Part shown: one piece after another, positions 7,809-16,254 of the stretch | Position numbering within the stretch: position 1 is the first letter of the stretch | Layout of the letters: the number at the start of each line of letters is the position of its first letter | Origin: Gottfriedia sp049568075 | GTDB lineage: Bacteria > Bacillota > Bacilli > Bacillales > Bacillaceae_G | Reading direction: 5' to 3' (one strand) | DNA length: 64,000 nt | NCBI GenBank assembly: GCA_049568075.1 | Contig: CP144911.1 | Program-made: the position numbers and the translations under genes | Notes under the pieces: generated by a model | The model's input: the letters and a program-made list of their open reading frames with translations, nothing else | Databases searched by the model: none | What the model was told of the DNA's origin: nothing

Positions 7809-8960
7809 TTAGTTAACTAGATGTCCTGAAAATATTAAAAATCCGAAACAAATAAAATGGAATGTAATTATAACCGCCAATACATGTGTTAGTTTAGTAT
7901 TTTTCCAAATCTTTTTTTTCTTATTGAATTGTTCAAACCAATCAAAACTACACATCAATATGGCTTGGTATAAACCATAAAGTAGGTAATTAATTTGGAT
8001 CCCATGCCATGCACCCATTAGTAAAAATAAGGTAGTATAACTGATGTAAGAAATATTTCTTCTATTTTTAATCATTTTTTTCTTAGTCAGTAAGAATACC
8101 ATTCTCATATATACATAGTCGCGAAACCAAAATGATAAGCTCATATGCCAGCGATTCCAAAAGTCTTTTATATTCCGACTAATGAATGGCATATTAAAGT
8201 TTTCAGGTGTTTTAATACCAACTATATAACTAACGCCGATTGCAAATGCACTATAACCTGCAAAATCAAAAAATAAGTACAGACTATATGCATACATATA
8301 CGTTAGATTTGAGACAAATGTATGCCCGAGTGTAAACTGTGTTTGAAGTATATGAACGTTAATTAAATAACCAATTATATATTTATAGAGAAAACCAATA
8401 AAAATTTTATGAACACCAATTTGAAAATACTCCCTGTATTCAATAGCCGTTAGCTTTTTTTGACAATCCTGTTGAAATCTCCTAAAACGATCAATTGGTC
8501 CAGAAGAGATTGTTGGAAAAAATAATAAAAACTTCAAGAAATCAACAATCTTTATTTCCTTTATACTGTTGTCACGTATTTCAATAATGACTTGTGTTGC
8601 TTTAAATGTTAAATAGGAAATTCCTAAAAAGCCTACAAGTGTAGTACTTTCAAAAACTGGTGAAACCTTTACAATCAATAAAGGTAAAATTGATAGAAAA
8701 ACACTTAAGTAATAAACAGCTGAATGGTTTGAGTTCTTCCGATAAACACTATAACCTTTTATTAAAATAACTACCCAAATTATATAAGTAACTAAATAGA
8801 AGGTTTGTATTTTAGAAGAGGAAAAGACTAATAATAAAAACACAAAAGAAAGAAATGTTGTGTAGTTAGTTGATCTTTTTCCTAAAAACCCTAATATGAC
8901 TGCTGGGATTAGCAGAACAAATAAAATACCGAAAAACGTAAAACTACTGTATGGAATCAT
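7809..8960 (-). CDS. dltB: D-alanine transfer protein DltB (MBOAT family)
   Basis: The 383-residue polytopic membrane protein of the MBOAT acyltransferase family has roughly ten or more hydrophobic helices. The conserved MBOAT histidine is in MGAWHGIQINYLLYG near residue 320, and the motif NRWHMSLSFWFRDYVYMRM precedes it. It passes D-alanine from DltC across the membrane. Its ATG overlaps the dltA stop by four bases. Confidence 0.97.
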   Translation of the reverse strand: MIPYSSFTFFGILFVLLIPAVILGFLGKRSTNYTTFLSFVFLLLVFSSSKIQTFYLVTYIIWVVILIKGYSVYRKNSNHSAVYYLSVFLSILPLLIVKVSPVFESTTLVGFLGISYLTFKATQVIIEIRDNSIKEIKIVDFLKFLLFFPTISSGPIDRFRRFQQDCQKKLTAIEYREYFQIGVHKIFIGFLYKYIIGYLINVHILQTQFTLGHTFVSNLTYMYAYSLYLFFDFAGYSAFAIGVSYIVGIKTPENFNMPFISRNIKDFWNRWHMSLSFWFRDYVYMRMVFLLTKKKMIKNRRNISYISYTTLFLLMGAWHGIQINYLLYGLYQAILMCSFDWFEQFNKKKKIWKNTKLTHVLAVIITFHFICFGFLIFSGHLVN

Positions 8961-10471
8961 TGGTAAGTTTGCTCCAATAATTTTTTTCGATCAACTTTAC
9001 CGTTCGTTGTCATTGGTAAGCTTTGTAAATAACTAAATTTTCTTGGAATCATATAAGTCGGCATATACTTATTTAATTCTTGTTTTAAAAAACGTGTTAA
9101 ATGATAGTCCTTTTCGAAATCGTGTTCTTTAACGACTACTAAGCAATGTAAATCTATACACTTACCATCTTTCATCTCTGGTAATATAACGGCAGAATGA
9201 ACTAATGGTAATCTTCTAATGTTATTTTCAATGTCCTCAATTTCAATCCGATAACCGTGTAGCTTTACTTGGAAATCAATCCTACCTTTATAGAACAATA
9301 ATCCGTTATCAAAGTAACCAGAATCACCAGTTTTATAGGCGCGCATGCCATTTATTTGATTGTAGGCTGCATCAGTTTTTAACTGATTATTAAGATACCC
9401 TTGACTAACGCTTGGACCAGCTATAATAATTTCTCCTGTTTCACCATCTGGAAGTGGGTTCCCCAATTCATCCATAATGTAAATGATTGTATCGTCTTTC
9501 GGCGTACCAATCGGTAATGGGGAGTATTGGTTTATGACTTCCTCAGTAATCTGGACGAATGTTACAGCAACTGTGGCTTCTGTTGGACCGTAAGTATTAT
9601 AAATCTCTGCTTTAGGAAATCTAGATAAAATCTGTTTAGCACTATTATTCGATAGTACTTCACCACAGAAAAGAAAAGTCTTTAAGTTTGGTAGTAACAA
9701 TTCTCTGAAATTTGGATTCATCATACACATCTCTATAAATGAAGGTGTAGAAATCCAAACCTCAATATCACTTGCCATTAAATAATCGAATAGTGCCTTT
9801 GGTCGCTCAATCAAAGATTTTTCAACAGAAATGAGTGTGCCACCGGATAATAACGATGGATATAAATCCATTACTGATAAATCAAAAGAGAAAGGAGCTT
9901 GGTTCAAAAAGCGTTGTCCATTGTGTATATTAAAATCCTTCAATATCCAATTGGTAAAACTACATAAGTTTTTTTCAGTAATTTGTACGCCCTTTGGATC
10001 TCCAGTACTGCCAGAAGTATAGATAATATAAAATGTTTCATCGTCTTTAACATTGAAATCAGTTAAAGGTTTGACTAGATTTGTAGAATCAATAATCTTC
10101 TGTAGTTCTCCAAAATTTATGATATTAATTGAATCAAACCCTAAAGTAATATCTTTTGGTGTAATTAATAAAGTAGCTCCAGAATTTGTAATCATATTTT
10201 TGAGCCTCTCAAACGGAATAGACTCATCAACAGGAATATAAGCACAACCTGCTTTTACACTTCCTAAGAAAATGGAAATCATTTCTGCCTGCATATGGCC
10301 ATACACAATAATGGGCTTTTTTGTAAAATTATTTTTAATCATCCAGCTAGCAATCGCATCTGATTGTTGCTTTAAAGTTTTATATGTTAACGAATAATCA
10401 CTATTTTGAAATGCGATAGTGTCTGGGGTGTTAATTGCCCAATAATCTATTTGTTCAATAATTGATTTCAT
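8957..10471 (-). CDS. dltA: D-alanine--[carrier protein] ligase DltA
   Basis: The 504-residue ANL-superfamily adenylating enzyme activates D-alanine with ATP and loads it on DltC. The phosphate-binding loop is YIIYTSGSTGDPKGV near residues 150-164, NTYGPTEATVAV is the A5-type motif, YKTGDSG the A7 motif, and the catalytic Lys of NGKVDRKKL sits near the C-terminus. The length is standard. It lies 11 bases after dltX, with RBS-like AGGATGTG. Confidence 0.97.
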   Translation of the reverse strand: MKSIIEQIDYWAINTPDTIAFQNSDYSLTYKTLKQQSDAIASWMIKNNFTKKPIIVYGHMQAEMISIFLGSVKAGCAYIPVDESIPFERLKNMITNSGATLLITPKDITLGFDSINIINFGELQKIIDSTNLVKPLTDFNVKDDETFYIIYTSGSTGDPKGVQITEKNLCSFTNWILKDFNIHNGQRFLNQAPFSFDLSVMDLYPSLLSGGTLISVEKSLIERPKALFDYLMASDIEVWISTPSFIEMCMMNPNFRELLLPNLKTFLFCGEVLSNNSAKQILSRFPKAEIYNTYGPTEATVAVTFVQITEEVINQYSPLPIGTPKDDTIIYIMDELGNPLPDGETGEIIIAGPSVSQGYLNNQLKTDAAYNQINGMRAYKTGDSGYFDNGLLFYKGRIDFQVKLHGYRIEIEDIENNIRRLPLVHSAVILPEMKDGKCIDLHCLVVVKEHDFEKDYHLTRFLKQELNKYMPTYMIPRKFSYLQSLPMTTNGKVDRKKLLEQTYQ

Positions 10472-10482
10472 CAGTTCACATC

Positions 10483-10626
10483 CTAAAAATCGTTATATAT
10501 AAAGGTCCCTGTAAATGAATCTTTAAATCCATATAAGTAGAGTAGTGCAAGTAAAATTGATAAATAAAACGCAGTATAAAATAAAAATCTTAATGCCTTT
10601 GAACGGAAAATATGGATTTTACCCAT
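10483..10626 (-). CDS. dltX: DltX, small membrane peptide of the D-alanylation pathway
   Basis: A 47-residue ORF directly upstream of dltA reads MGKIHIFRSKALRFLFYT at its start and ends GTFIYNDF. A single hydrophobic helix lies at residues about 14-32. The C-terminal FIYN(D/E)F is the hallmark of DltX, which receives D-alanine from DltB on a C-terminal tyrosine and hands it to DltD. RBS GGTGAAAAC lies just before the ATG. It is first in the operon order dltXABCD and is too short for many gene callers. Confidence 0.93.
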   Translation of the reverse strand: MGKIHIFRSKALRFLFYTAFYLSILLALLYLYGFKDSFTGTFIYNDF

Positions 10627-10660
10627 TTGTTTTCACCTTTCTTAATTTTTAGCTAGACGT

Positions 10661-10666
10661 ATTATA
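10661..10666 (-). promoter_or_regulatory. -10 box of the dlt operon
   Basis: On the minus strand GTGTTATAATACG contains a perfect TATAAT 35 bases before the dltX ATG. No convincing -35 is seen at 17 bases, which may mean activator dependence. Confidence 0.55.
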
Positions 10667-10969
10667 ACACCGAAAAAAAGATGAAAAATTAACAAAACAC
10701 CTTTTAAAATTACAGGCAGATAATAAATTATTAAAGGTTAAGTAAATTTTTTCTAATTAAAATCTAAAGATTAATGGACGAGATTGTTAATACAATTAGG
10801 ATAAAGTAAATGAAATGAACTTTTGTTCTTAGTTCATTACTTATCATAACTTTAAGATAGTAGGTGATTGGATCTAAAAAAATGAACAGTAAAATAGTGG
10901 TAAGGTAAAAATAATGGGGAAAAGGGAATATAGGTAAGTCCTTGGCCCTGCTCTATGGGAGATCGGTAG
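10667..10969. other. Divergent intergenic region between dltX and the serine hydrolase gene
   Basis: About 300 AT-rich bases carry the upstream parts of two divergent promoters. I see no ORF and no terminator. The 5' leader just before 10970 is relatively GC-rich (GTCCTTGGCCCTGCTCTATG) and may fold, but I recognise no riboswitch. Confidence 0.5.
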
Positions 10970-12073
10970 ATGATGAAAAAGATTTTTTTGTTCTTGATTC
11001 CTAGTTTCTTAACTGTTTTAATAATGTCTCCATTTTGTAGTTTTATCTGGAATAAAAACTCTTCGAAAGTGACAGTTTCGAATTACTCTACTATGAAAAA
11101 AGTTGATTTTACTAATGATCAAAATAAGAATACTGGAGAGATTGATCGCTACTTACAGCAAATTCATTTTAACGGAGTTGTTCTTGTTAGGAAGAATAAA
11201 GAAAATATCCTTAATAAGGGATACGGTTATCGAGATATACAAAATCAGTTACAGAACACATCAAATACGTACTTTCCAGTTGGCTCAATTTCTAAATTTT
11301 TTGTTTCAACGTTGTTAATGCAATTAAATGAGGAAGGTAAAATATCGTTTAACGATCCGATTTCAAAATATATACCGGAATTTCCAAATGGATCAAAATT
11401 AACATTATTTCATTTAATTTCACATACTTCAGGGATTAAGAGAGAAAAAGAGTTATTTAATCCAATTTCATCAACTGGTTTAATAAAGAAAATCGTTAAA
11501 TCAAATGCTCACTACAAACCGTTAAACAAATGGGATTACAATGATACAAATTATATTTTACTTGCTTACGTTATAGAAAAAGTAACTGGAATTCCTTATG
11601 GAGAATATATAAAAACACATATTTTCGATAAAGCGAATATAACTGAAATTGGACAAGGTAATGATTTTTATAAAAAAGGGAATCATGCACTAGGTTATTT
11701 ATTAATTCAATCTAAAAATAATCCGAAGCAATTACGTATTCCAAATTTTAGCTATTTATTAGGCTGTGGAGATATTTATTCAACGGTTTCAGGAATTCAA
11801 AAAATGGACGAGGCACTTATTTCGAATAAGCTTATTTTGGCTAAAAGTTTTACTCAATTTATTAAGCCGTATCAAAATCATTATGCATATGGAATTTATA
11901 ATAAAGGAAAGTATTTATACAATCATGGGGTAGTTCCAGGAATTAATTGTGTGAATGTATTCGATCCAGTTTCGAAAACATATGTAATTGTGTTTTCTAA
12001 TAGTCAAATAATGAAGCCAAATACATTTGCGATCGCAATGAACTTATTTAAACTAGTTAACAAAATTAGTTGA
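10970..12073 (+). CDS. Secreted serine hydrolase, beta-lactamase/class C PBP-like (FmtA/DltE type)
   Basis: The 367-residue protein has an N-terminal signal or anchor helix (residues 4-27) and a beta-lactamase-fold domain. The nucleophile motif SxxK is Ser106-Ile-Ser-Lys109. The second motif is Tyr190-Asn-Asp, where most relatives have YxN. HGVVPGIN near residue 316 is the HxG-like third motif. Members of this family include peptidases, esterases and the D-alanyl-teichoic-acid esterases FmtA and DltE. The position, divergent from dltX, supports a D-Ala esterase, but this is inference. The start has a weak RBS (GGGAGATCGG); ATG 10973 is an equal choice. Confidence 0.82.
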   Translation: MMKKIFLFLIPSFLTVLIMSPFCSFIWNKNSSKVTVSNYSTMKKVDFTNDQNKNTGEIDRYLQQIHFNGVVLVRKNKENILNKGYGYRDIQNQLQNTSNTYFPVGSISKFFVSTLLMQLNEEGKISFNDPISKYIPEFPNGSKLTLFHLISHTSGIKREKELFNPISSTGLIKKIVKSNAHYKPLNKWDYNDTNYILLAYVIEKVTGIPYGEYIKTHIFDKANITEIGQGNDFYKKGNHALGYLLIQSKNNPKQLRIPNFSYLLGCGDIYSTVSGIQKMDEALISNKLILAKSFTQFIKPYQNHYAYGIYNKGKYLYNHGVVPGINCVNVFDPVSKTYVIVFSNSQIMKPNTFAIAMNLFKLVNKIS

Positions 12074-12181
12074 GAACAGTTTGTCGTTTGATTGTGAGAT
12101 TCCAGACTCTTATAAAATATTTCATAAATTAAATAAAAGATACTCATACTATTTTTTGATAAAGAAAATAGGAGGAGTCTA

Positions 12182-12898
12182 GTGAAAAAGTTTCTATATT
12201 ATTTCTTATTAATCATAATGACTAGCAGTATTAATTTGGGCTCTATTAAATTTGTTAATGCGGAAACGAAAGCCGGGTTTAATGAAAACTCATTAACGAG
12301 ACATATTAAAATTATTGAACAAAAACTAAATGATGCCCCGATTAAGTATCCACAAATAAGTGGAGCATCTAATTCAACTGCACAACAAAAGGTCAATAGC
12401 ATCTTAAAACAAGGTGTTGATTTAGCGAAAAATAATCGTTTAAAGCTATTAGAAGACGAGAAAGAAGCTAAGTCAAAATGGGATGCTAGCCAAGGGCCGT
12501 GGAGACCGTATGAATATGTTTTTACTTATAAAGTACTGTACAACAATCTTGATAAATTAAGTGTTATTTATAATGAGTATTCATATACAGGTGGGGCACA
12601 CGGGATGACAATGGGTACTACATTTAATTTTGACGTGAAAACAGGTGATGTAGTTCCACTATCTAAGTTAATAAACGAAAATACAAAATCCGTACAAGAA
12701 TATGCTTATCAGCAATTACAAAAGAAATATAAAGGATATGTATTAATAAAATCCCCTAACGAAATTGACTTAAGTGACAAAAACCGACTATGGGCATTTG
12801 ACCATGCGGGAATTAAATTAATCTTTAAAGAATATGAAGTAGCCGCATATGCTGCTGGCATGCCAGAGGTCTTTATACCTGTACAGGTTTATCAATAA
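12182..12898 (+). CDS. Secreted DUF4163/DUF3298 (RsiV/PdaC-like) protein
   Basis: The 238-residue protein has a signal peptide (residues about 1-27, cleavage after VNA) followed by a DUF4163-like region and a DUF3298 domain (SYTGGAHGMTMGTTFNFDV near residue 140, then LIFKEYEVAAYAAG). This pair occurs in the anti-sigma factor RsiV, which binds lysozyme, and in the deacetylase PdaC; neither the RsiV transmembrane anchor nor a deacetylase domain is present. It starts at GTG 12182 behind a strong AGGAGGAG. It follows the serine hydrolase by 108 bases and may belong to the same cell-envelope block. Function unknown. Confidence 0.8.
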   Translation: MKKFLYYFLLIIMTSSINLGSIKFVNAETKAGFNENSLTRHIKIIEQKLNDAPIKYPQISGASNSTAQQKVNSILKQGVDLAKNNRLKLLEDEKEAKSKWDASQGPWRPYEYVFTYKVLYNNLDKLSVIYNEYSYTGGAHGMTMGTTFNFDVKTGDVVPLSKLINENTKSVQEYAYQQLQKKYKGYVLIKSPNEIDLSDKNRLWAFDHAGIKLIFKEYEVAAYAAGMPEVFIPVQVYQ

Positions 12899-13194
12899 TA
12901 AACTCGTTTTTCTTACATCAATAGAATAACGTGTTCAACTAGATTAAAAAAAGACTATTTTATAAAAATAAATGATTATTATAGCGTTTAAACTTTTTTA
13001 AATTAACAAGAAATAACTTTATTTAATTGGCATAATCCTTTTTCTTAGAGTGTTGAAATATAAAACGGTCTTTAGAAAAAAACATTATTGATGTGAAAAT
13101 TCATTTAATCTGATTAATAAATTGTTATTTTACACTAAGTCAAAGTAAAGGATATTAAATTAGTTTTTTATCGTTAACTTTTTTTGATGAACAA

Positions 13195-13321
13195 GTTGAT
13201 TGGAACGGAATGATGCTCTACTCCTATGGGATAAGCGGGAAGGCTGAGACCCCGCAGGCTTGCCGAGGAGGTGAAAGAATCTCGCCCCATGGAAAGCGAG
13301 CATCTTGTAGTGGAAATCAAC
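13195..13321. repeat. Intergenic repeat with inverted ends (GTTGATT...AATCAAC)
   Basis: The 127-base GC-richer island starts GTTGATTGGAACGGAATGAT and ends TGTAGTGGAAATCAAC. The ends are imperfect inverted repeats: GTTGATT...GATGCTC against GAGCATC...AATCAAC. The interior contains GGCTGAGACCCCGCAGGC. It resembles a repeat I recall from many Bacillaceae intergenic regions, a non-coding MITE-like unit. Its right terminus recurs as a palindrome at 53518-53567. Confidence 0.7.
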
Positions 13322-13374
13322 ATCACTAAACTCCCTTTACGAAACAAGAGAGTGATTGTTTTTCAACAACGTGA

Positions 13375-13413
13375 AAAAAGAACCTTCATTATATAAAAGG
13401 TTCTTTTCTTTAT
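13375..13413. terminator. Bidirectional terminator-like hairpin
   Basis: AAAAAAGAACCTT pairs with AAGGTTCTTTT, with T-rich tails on both strands. It could end minus-strand transcription from the DUF2164 gene and plus-strand transcription from the 12.2 kb gene. Confidence 0.6.
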
Positions 13414-13652
13414 TTCTTTATATATTTATTTATTTATTTATTTGCTTATTTAATAAATTTGATTAATGAAATTAAACCTTTTCGTAAATAATGGTAGAGT
13501 CTGCATTAAAAACATTCATTTGTTATAACAATATAAGAATAAGTTGAACAACTAAATAAATATTGAATAATCTAAAATTGAGTATGTACGATTAATAAAG
13601 TGTGTGCTAAAGGTCGTTAAAAACTAAAAGCAAAGAAGTTTACTAAAACAAC

Positions 13653-13898
13653 TTAATCTTCAATCTGTTCTTTTAATAATAAAGCATAAAGATCTTCAAC
13701 ACGTTCGGACATAAATCTTTGTGAGTCTTCAACTCCCTTATTGTAAAAAATAGGTCCAAGTTTTTGTGATATAAAGTCTACTAGTAACATCGAACTTAAT
13801 TCACTTAATTCTTCGTCTCTTTCTTGTAAGAAATACGTTTGTAGTTGATTAATCGCAAATTTTTGTTGATCTGGTGAAAGCTTAGTTGTTTTAGACAT
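13653..13898 (-). CDS. DUF2164 family protein
   Basis: The 81-residue protein starts at MSKTTKLSPDQQ, ATG 13898, behind GAGGGGAAT. The longer in-frame extension up to 14096 lacks an RBS and is AT-rich leader. The sequence (EELSELSSMLLVDFISQ, then GPIFYNKGVEDSQ) matches the DUF2164 pattern of an alpha-helical protein with the conserved LGPxxYNxGV(x)D motif. Function unknown. It is divergent from sufC with 243 bases between them. Confidence 0.82.
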   Translation of the reverse strand: MSKTTKLSPDQQKFAINQLQTYFLQERDEELSELSSMLLVDFISQKLGPIFYNKGVEDSQRFMSERVEDLYALLLKEQIED

Positions 13899-14059
13899 TA
13901 AATTCCCCTCTTTTTTAGTTGTGATATTAGTTTTTTTATTTCCTATATATATAGTATCTCTATTTATTCTTTTTTTGCGATAATAAGTTACACGTAATAA
14001 AACTTTTTTGGTAAAATAGTGCACAGCTTGAAAATACTTTTTAATTGCTTTAAGATTAG

Positions 14060-14079
14060 AATGAGAATAAAATGAGAAT
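14060..14079. promoter_or_regulatory. Direct repeat upstream of the suf operon
   Basis: AATGAGAAT occurs at 14060-14068 and again at 14071-14079, an 11-base or one-turn period. It lies 60-80 bases before sufC in the sufC/DUF2164 intergenic region. It could be a regulator site and resembles a degenerate Fur half-site in direct rather than inverted arrangement. Unproven. Confidence 0.3.
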
Positions 14080-14141
14080 GAACTTAAAATAGCCATTTTC
14101 TATTTTATAGAATTTTTATGTAATATTATGGAGGGTGTAAA

Positions 14142-14927
14142 ATGGGAGCTTCTACATTAAAAATAAAAGACCTTCAAGTAGCAATTGAAGGAAAGCAAAT
14201 TTTAAAAGGTGTAAACCTTGAAGTAAAAGGTGGAGAAATTCACGCAATCATGGGACCAAATGGTACAGGTAAATCAACTTTATCTTCTGCTATTATGGGT
14301 CATCCTAAATATGAGGTAATCGGTGGTAGCATCGAGCTTGATGGCAACGATGTTTTAGAAATGGAAGTTGATGAGCGCGCTCAAGCTGGTCTTTTCCTTG
14401 CTATGCAATACCCAAGTGAAATTAGCGGTGTAACAAACGCAGATTTCTTACGTTCTGCAATGAATGCACGTCGCGAAGAAGGCGATGAAATTTCATTAAT
14501 GAAATTTATCCGTACTTTAGATAAAAACATGGAATTCTTAGAAATGGATCCAGAAATGGCTCAACGTTACTTAAATGAAGGTTTCTCAGGTGGAGAGAAA
14601 AAACGTAATGAGATTCTTCAAATGATGATGATCCAACCTAAAATTGCTATTCTTGACGAAATTGACTCAGGTTTAGATATCGATGCGTTAAAAGTAGTTT
14701 CTAAAGGTGTTAACGAAATGCGTGGAGAAGAGTTTGGTTGCTTAATCATCACTCACTACCAACGTTTATTAAACTACATTACTCCAGACTTCGTTCACGT
14801 TATGATGCAAGGTCGTATTGTAAAATCAGGTGGCCCTGAATTAGCTGCACGTTTAGAAGCTGAAGGATATGACTGGATTAAACAAGAGTTAGGTATCGAA
14901 GACGAGACTGTTGGGCAAGAAGCTTAA
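14142..14927 (+). CDS. sufC: Fe-S cluster assembly ATPase SufC
   Basis: The 261-residue soluble ABC ATPase has Walker A GPNGTGKST at 38-46, signature FSGGEKKRNE near residue 150 and Walker B IAILDEIDSGLD. It forms the SufBCD scaffold complex, where ATP binding opens the SufB-SufD interface for cluster building. RBS GGAGGGTG lies 8 bases before the ATG. It is first in the sufCDSUB operon, the standard Firmicute order and the main Fe-S system of Bacillus. Confidence 0.98.
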   Translation: MGASTLKIKDLQVAIEGKQILKGVNLEVKGGEIHAIMGPNGTGKSTLSSAIMGHPKYEVIGGSIELDGNDVLEMEVDERAQAGLFLAMQYPSEISGVTNADFLRSAMNARREEGDEISLMKFIRTLDKNMEFLEMDPEMAQRYLNEGFSGGEKKRNEILQMMMIQPKIAILDEIDSGLDIDALKVVSKGVNEMRGEEFGCLIITHYQRLLNYITPDFVHVMMQGRIVKSGGPELAARLEAEGYDWIKQELGIEDETVGQEA

Positions 14928-14946
14928 TCGGATAGGAGGGATTCTC

Positions 14947-16254
14947 ATGACAACTGGTACTACAATTCCATTTAGTCAAGAAACAGTTAAGCAGCTTTCT
15001 GCACTGCTAAATGAACCTGCATATTTCACAGAGTTCCGTTTAAATGCACTAGCAAAAGCTGAATCACTTTCTCTTCCAAAGCCAGATAAAACAAACATCT
15101 CTAGATGGGATTTCTTTGGAAAAGAATTTAATGTTACAGCTGGAAATGTTCCTACAAAAGATCAATTACCAGAGTCAGTAACATCTTTAATGAATGAAGA
15201 CACTGATCAATCAGTTTATGTACAATATAATGGTTCTGCTGTATATCACTCTCTTTCTTCGGAAGCAAAAGAAAAAGGTGTAGTATTCGTAGATTTACAC
15301 ACAGCGATTAAAGATCACGAAGATCTTGTGAAAAAATATTTTATGACAGAGGCTGTAAAAGTCGATGAAAATAAATTAATCGCTTTACATGCAGCATTAG
15401 TAAATGGTGGAGCATTCTTATACATCCCTAAAAATGTTGTATTAGAAAAACCAATCCAATCTATTTTTGTTGTAGATGGTGAAAACGTACCTGCATATAA
15501 CCACGTTTTAGTTGTTGCAGATGTAAACAGTGAAGTTACTTATGTTGAAAACTATGTTTCTACATCTGCTGATTTAGATGCGGCTGTTGTTAACGTTGTT
15601 ACAGAAGTAATTACATTAGACAATGCAAAAGTTCGTTATGGTGCTGTTGATACTTTAGCTAAAGGTGTTACTGCTTATGTTGTTCGCCGTGGTCACGCTG
15701 GTCGCGATAGCAAAATCGAGTGGGCACTTGGCCTTATGAACGATGGAAACTCAGTTTTCGAAAATGTTACAAACCTAATTGGAGACGGTTCTTTCGGTGA
15801 CTTGAAAATGGTTACTGTAGGCCGTGGTGAGCAAACTCAAAACTTTACAACAAGCATTATTCACTATGGTAAAGGATCTGAAGGTTGGATCTTAAAACAT
15901 GGTGTATCAAAAGATGCTGCTACTTCAATCTTTAATGGTATTGGGAAAATTGAGCACGGCGCTTCTAAGTCTAATGCACAACAAACTTCACGTGTATTAA
16001 TGCTTAGTGAAAAAGCTCGTGGAGATGCGAACCCAATTCTATTAATTGATGAAAATGATGTTATGGCAGGTCACGCTGCTTCTGTTGGTAAAGTAGATCC
16101 AACTCAACTGTACTACTTAATGAGTCGCGGTATTCCGAAGAAAGAAGCAGAGCGCTTAGTTATTCACGGATTCTTAGCACCTGTAGTTTCGGAATTACCA
16201 ATTGAAGAAGTTAAAAAAATGCTTGTTGATGTTATCGAGAGGAAGGTTAAGTAA
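14947..16254 (+). CDS. sufD: Fe-S cluster assembly protein SufD
   Basis: The 435-residue beta-helix protein pairs with SufB to form the scaffold. The ATG at 14947 follows ATAGGAGGGATTCTC and fits the family N-terminus (MTTGTTIPFSQE); an upstream in-frame start at 14911 overlaps sufC and has no RBS. The core includes the conserved stretch HGASKSNAQQTSRVLMLSEK near residue 345 and the C-terminal YYLMSRGIPKKEAERLVI helix shared with SufB. Its stop overlaps the sufS ATG by one base. Confidence 0.97.
   Translation: MTTGTTIPFSQETVKQLSALLNEPAYFTEFRLNALAKAESLSLPKPDKTNISRWDFFGKEFNVTAGNVPTKDQLPESVTSLMNEDTDQSVYVQYNGSAVYHSLSSEAKEKGVVFVDLHTAIKDHEDLVKKYFMTEAVKVDENKLIALHAALVNGGAFLYIPKNVVLEKPIQSIFVVDGENVPAYNHVLVVADVNSEVTYVENYVSTSADLDAAVVNVVTEVITLDNAKVRYGAVDTLAKGVTAYVVRRGHAGRDSKIEWALGLMNDGNSVFENVTNLIGDGSFGDLKMVTVGRGEQTQNFTTSIIHYGKGSEGWILKHGVSKDAATSIFNGIGKIEHGASKSNAQQTSRVLMLSEKARGDANPILLIDENDVMAGHAASVGKVDPTQLYYLMSRGIPKKEAERLVIHGFLAPVVSELPIEEVKKMLVDVIERKVK

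Larger units (their letters stand above)
12899..13652. other. Long gene-free region (about 750 bases)
   Basis: The stretch is AT-rich except for the 127-base repeat at 13195-13321. It also has a bidirectional hairpin at 13375-13413 and a short (ATTT)n run at about 13425-13445. I find no supported ORF on either strand. Confidence 0.6.

Noticed and set aside
12182..12898. Anti-sigma factor rsiV
   Set aside because: No sigma factor gene nearby, no N-terminal cytoplasmic anti-sigma domain; only the extracellular-type domains with a signal peptide.
13195..13321. tRNA or structured riboswitch
   Set aside because: GC-rich and foldable but lacks tRNA arms or any riboswitch core; inverted ends and recurrence of its terminus at 53.5 kb indicate a repeat.
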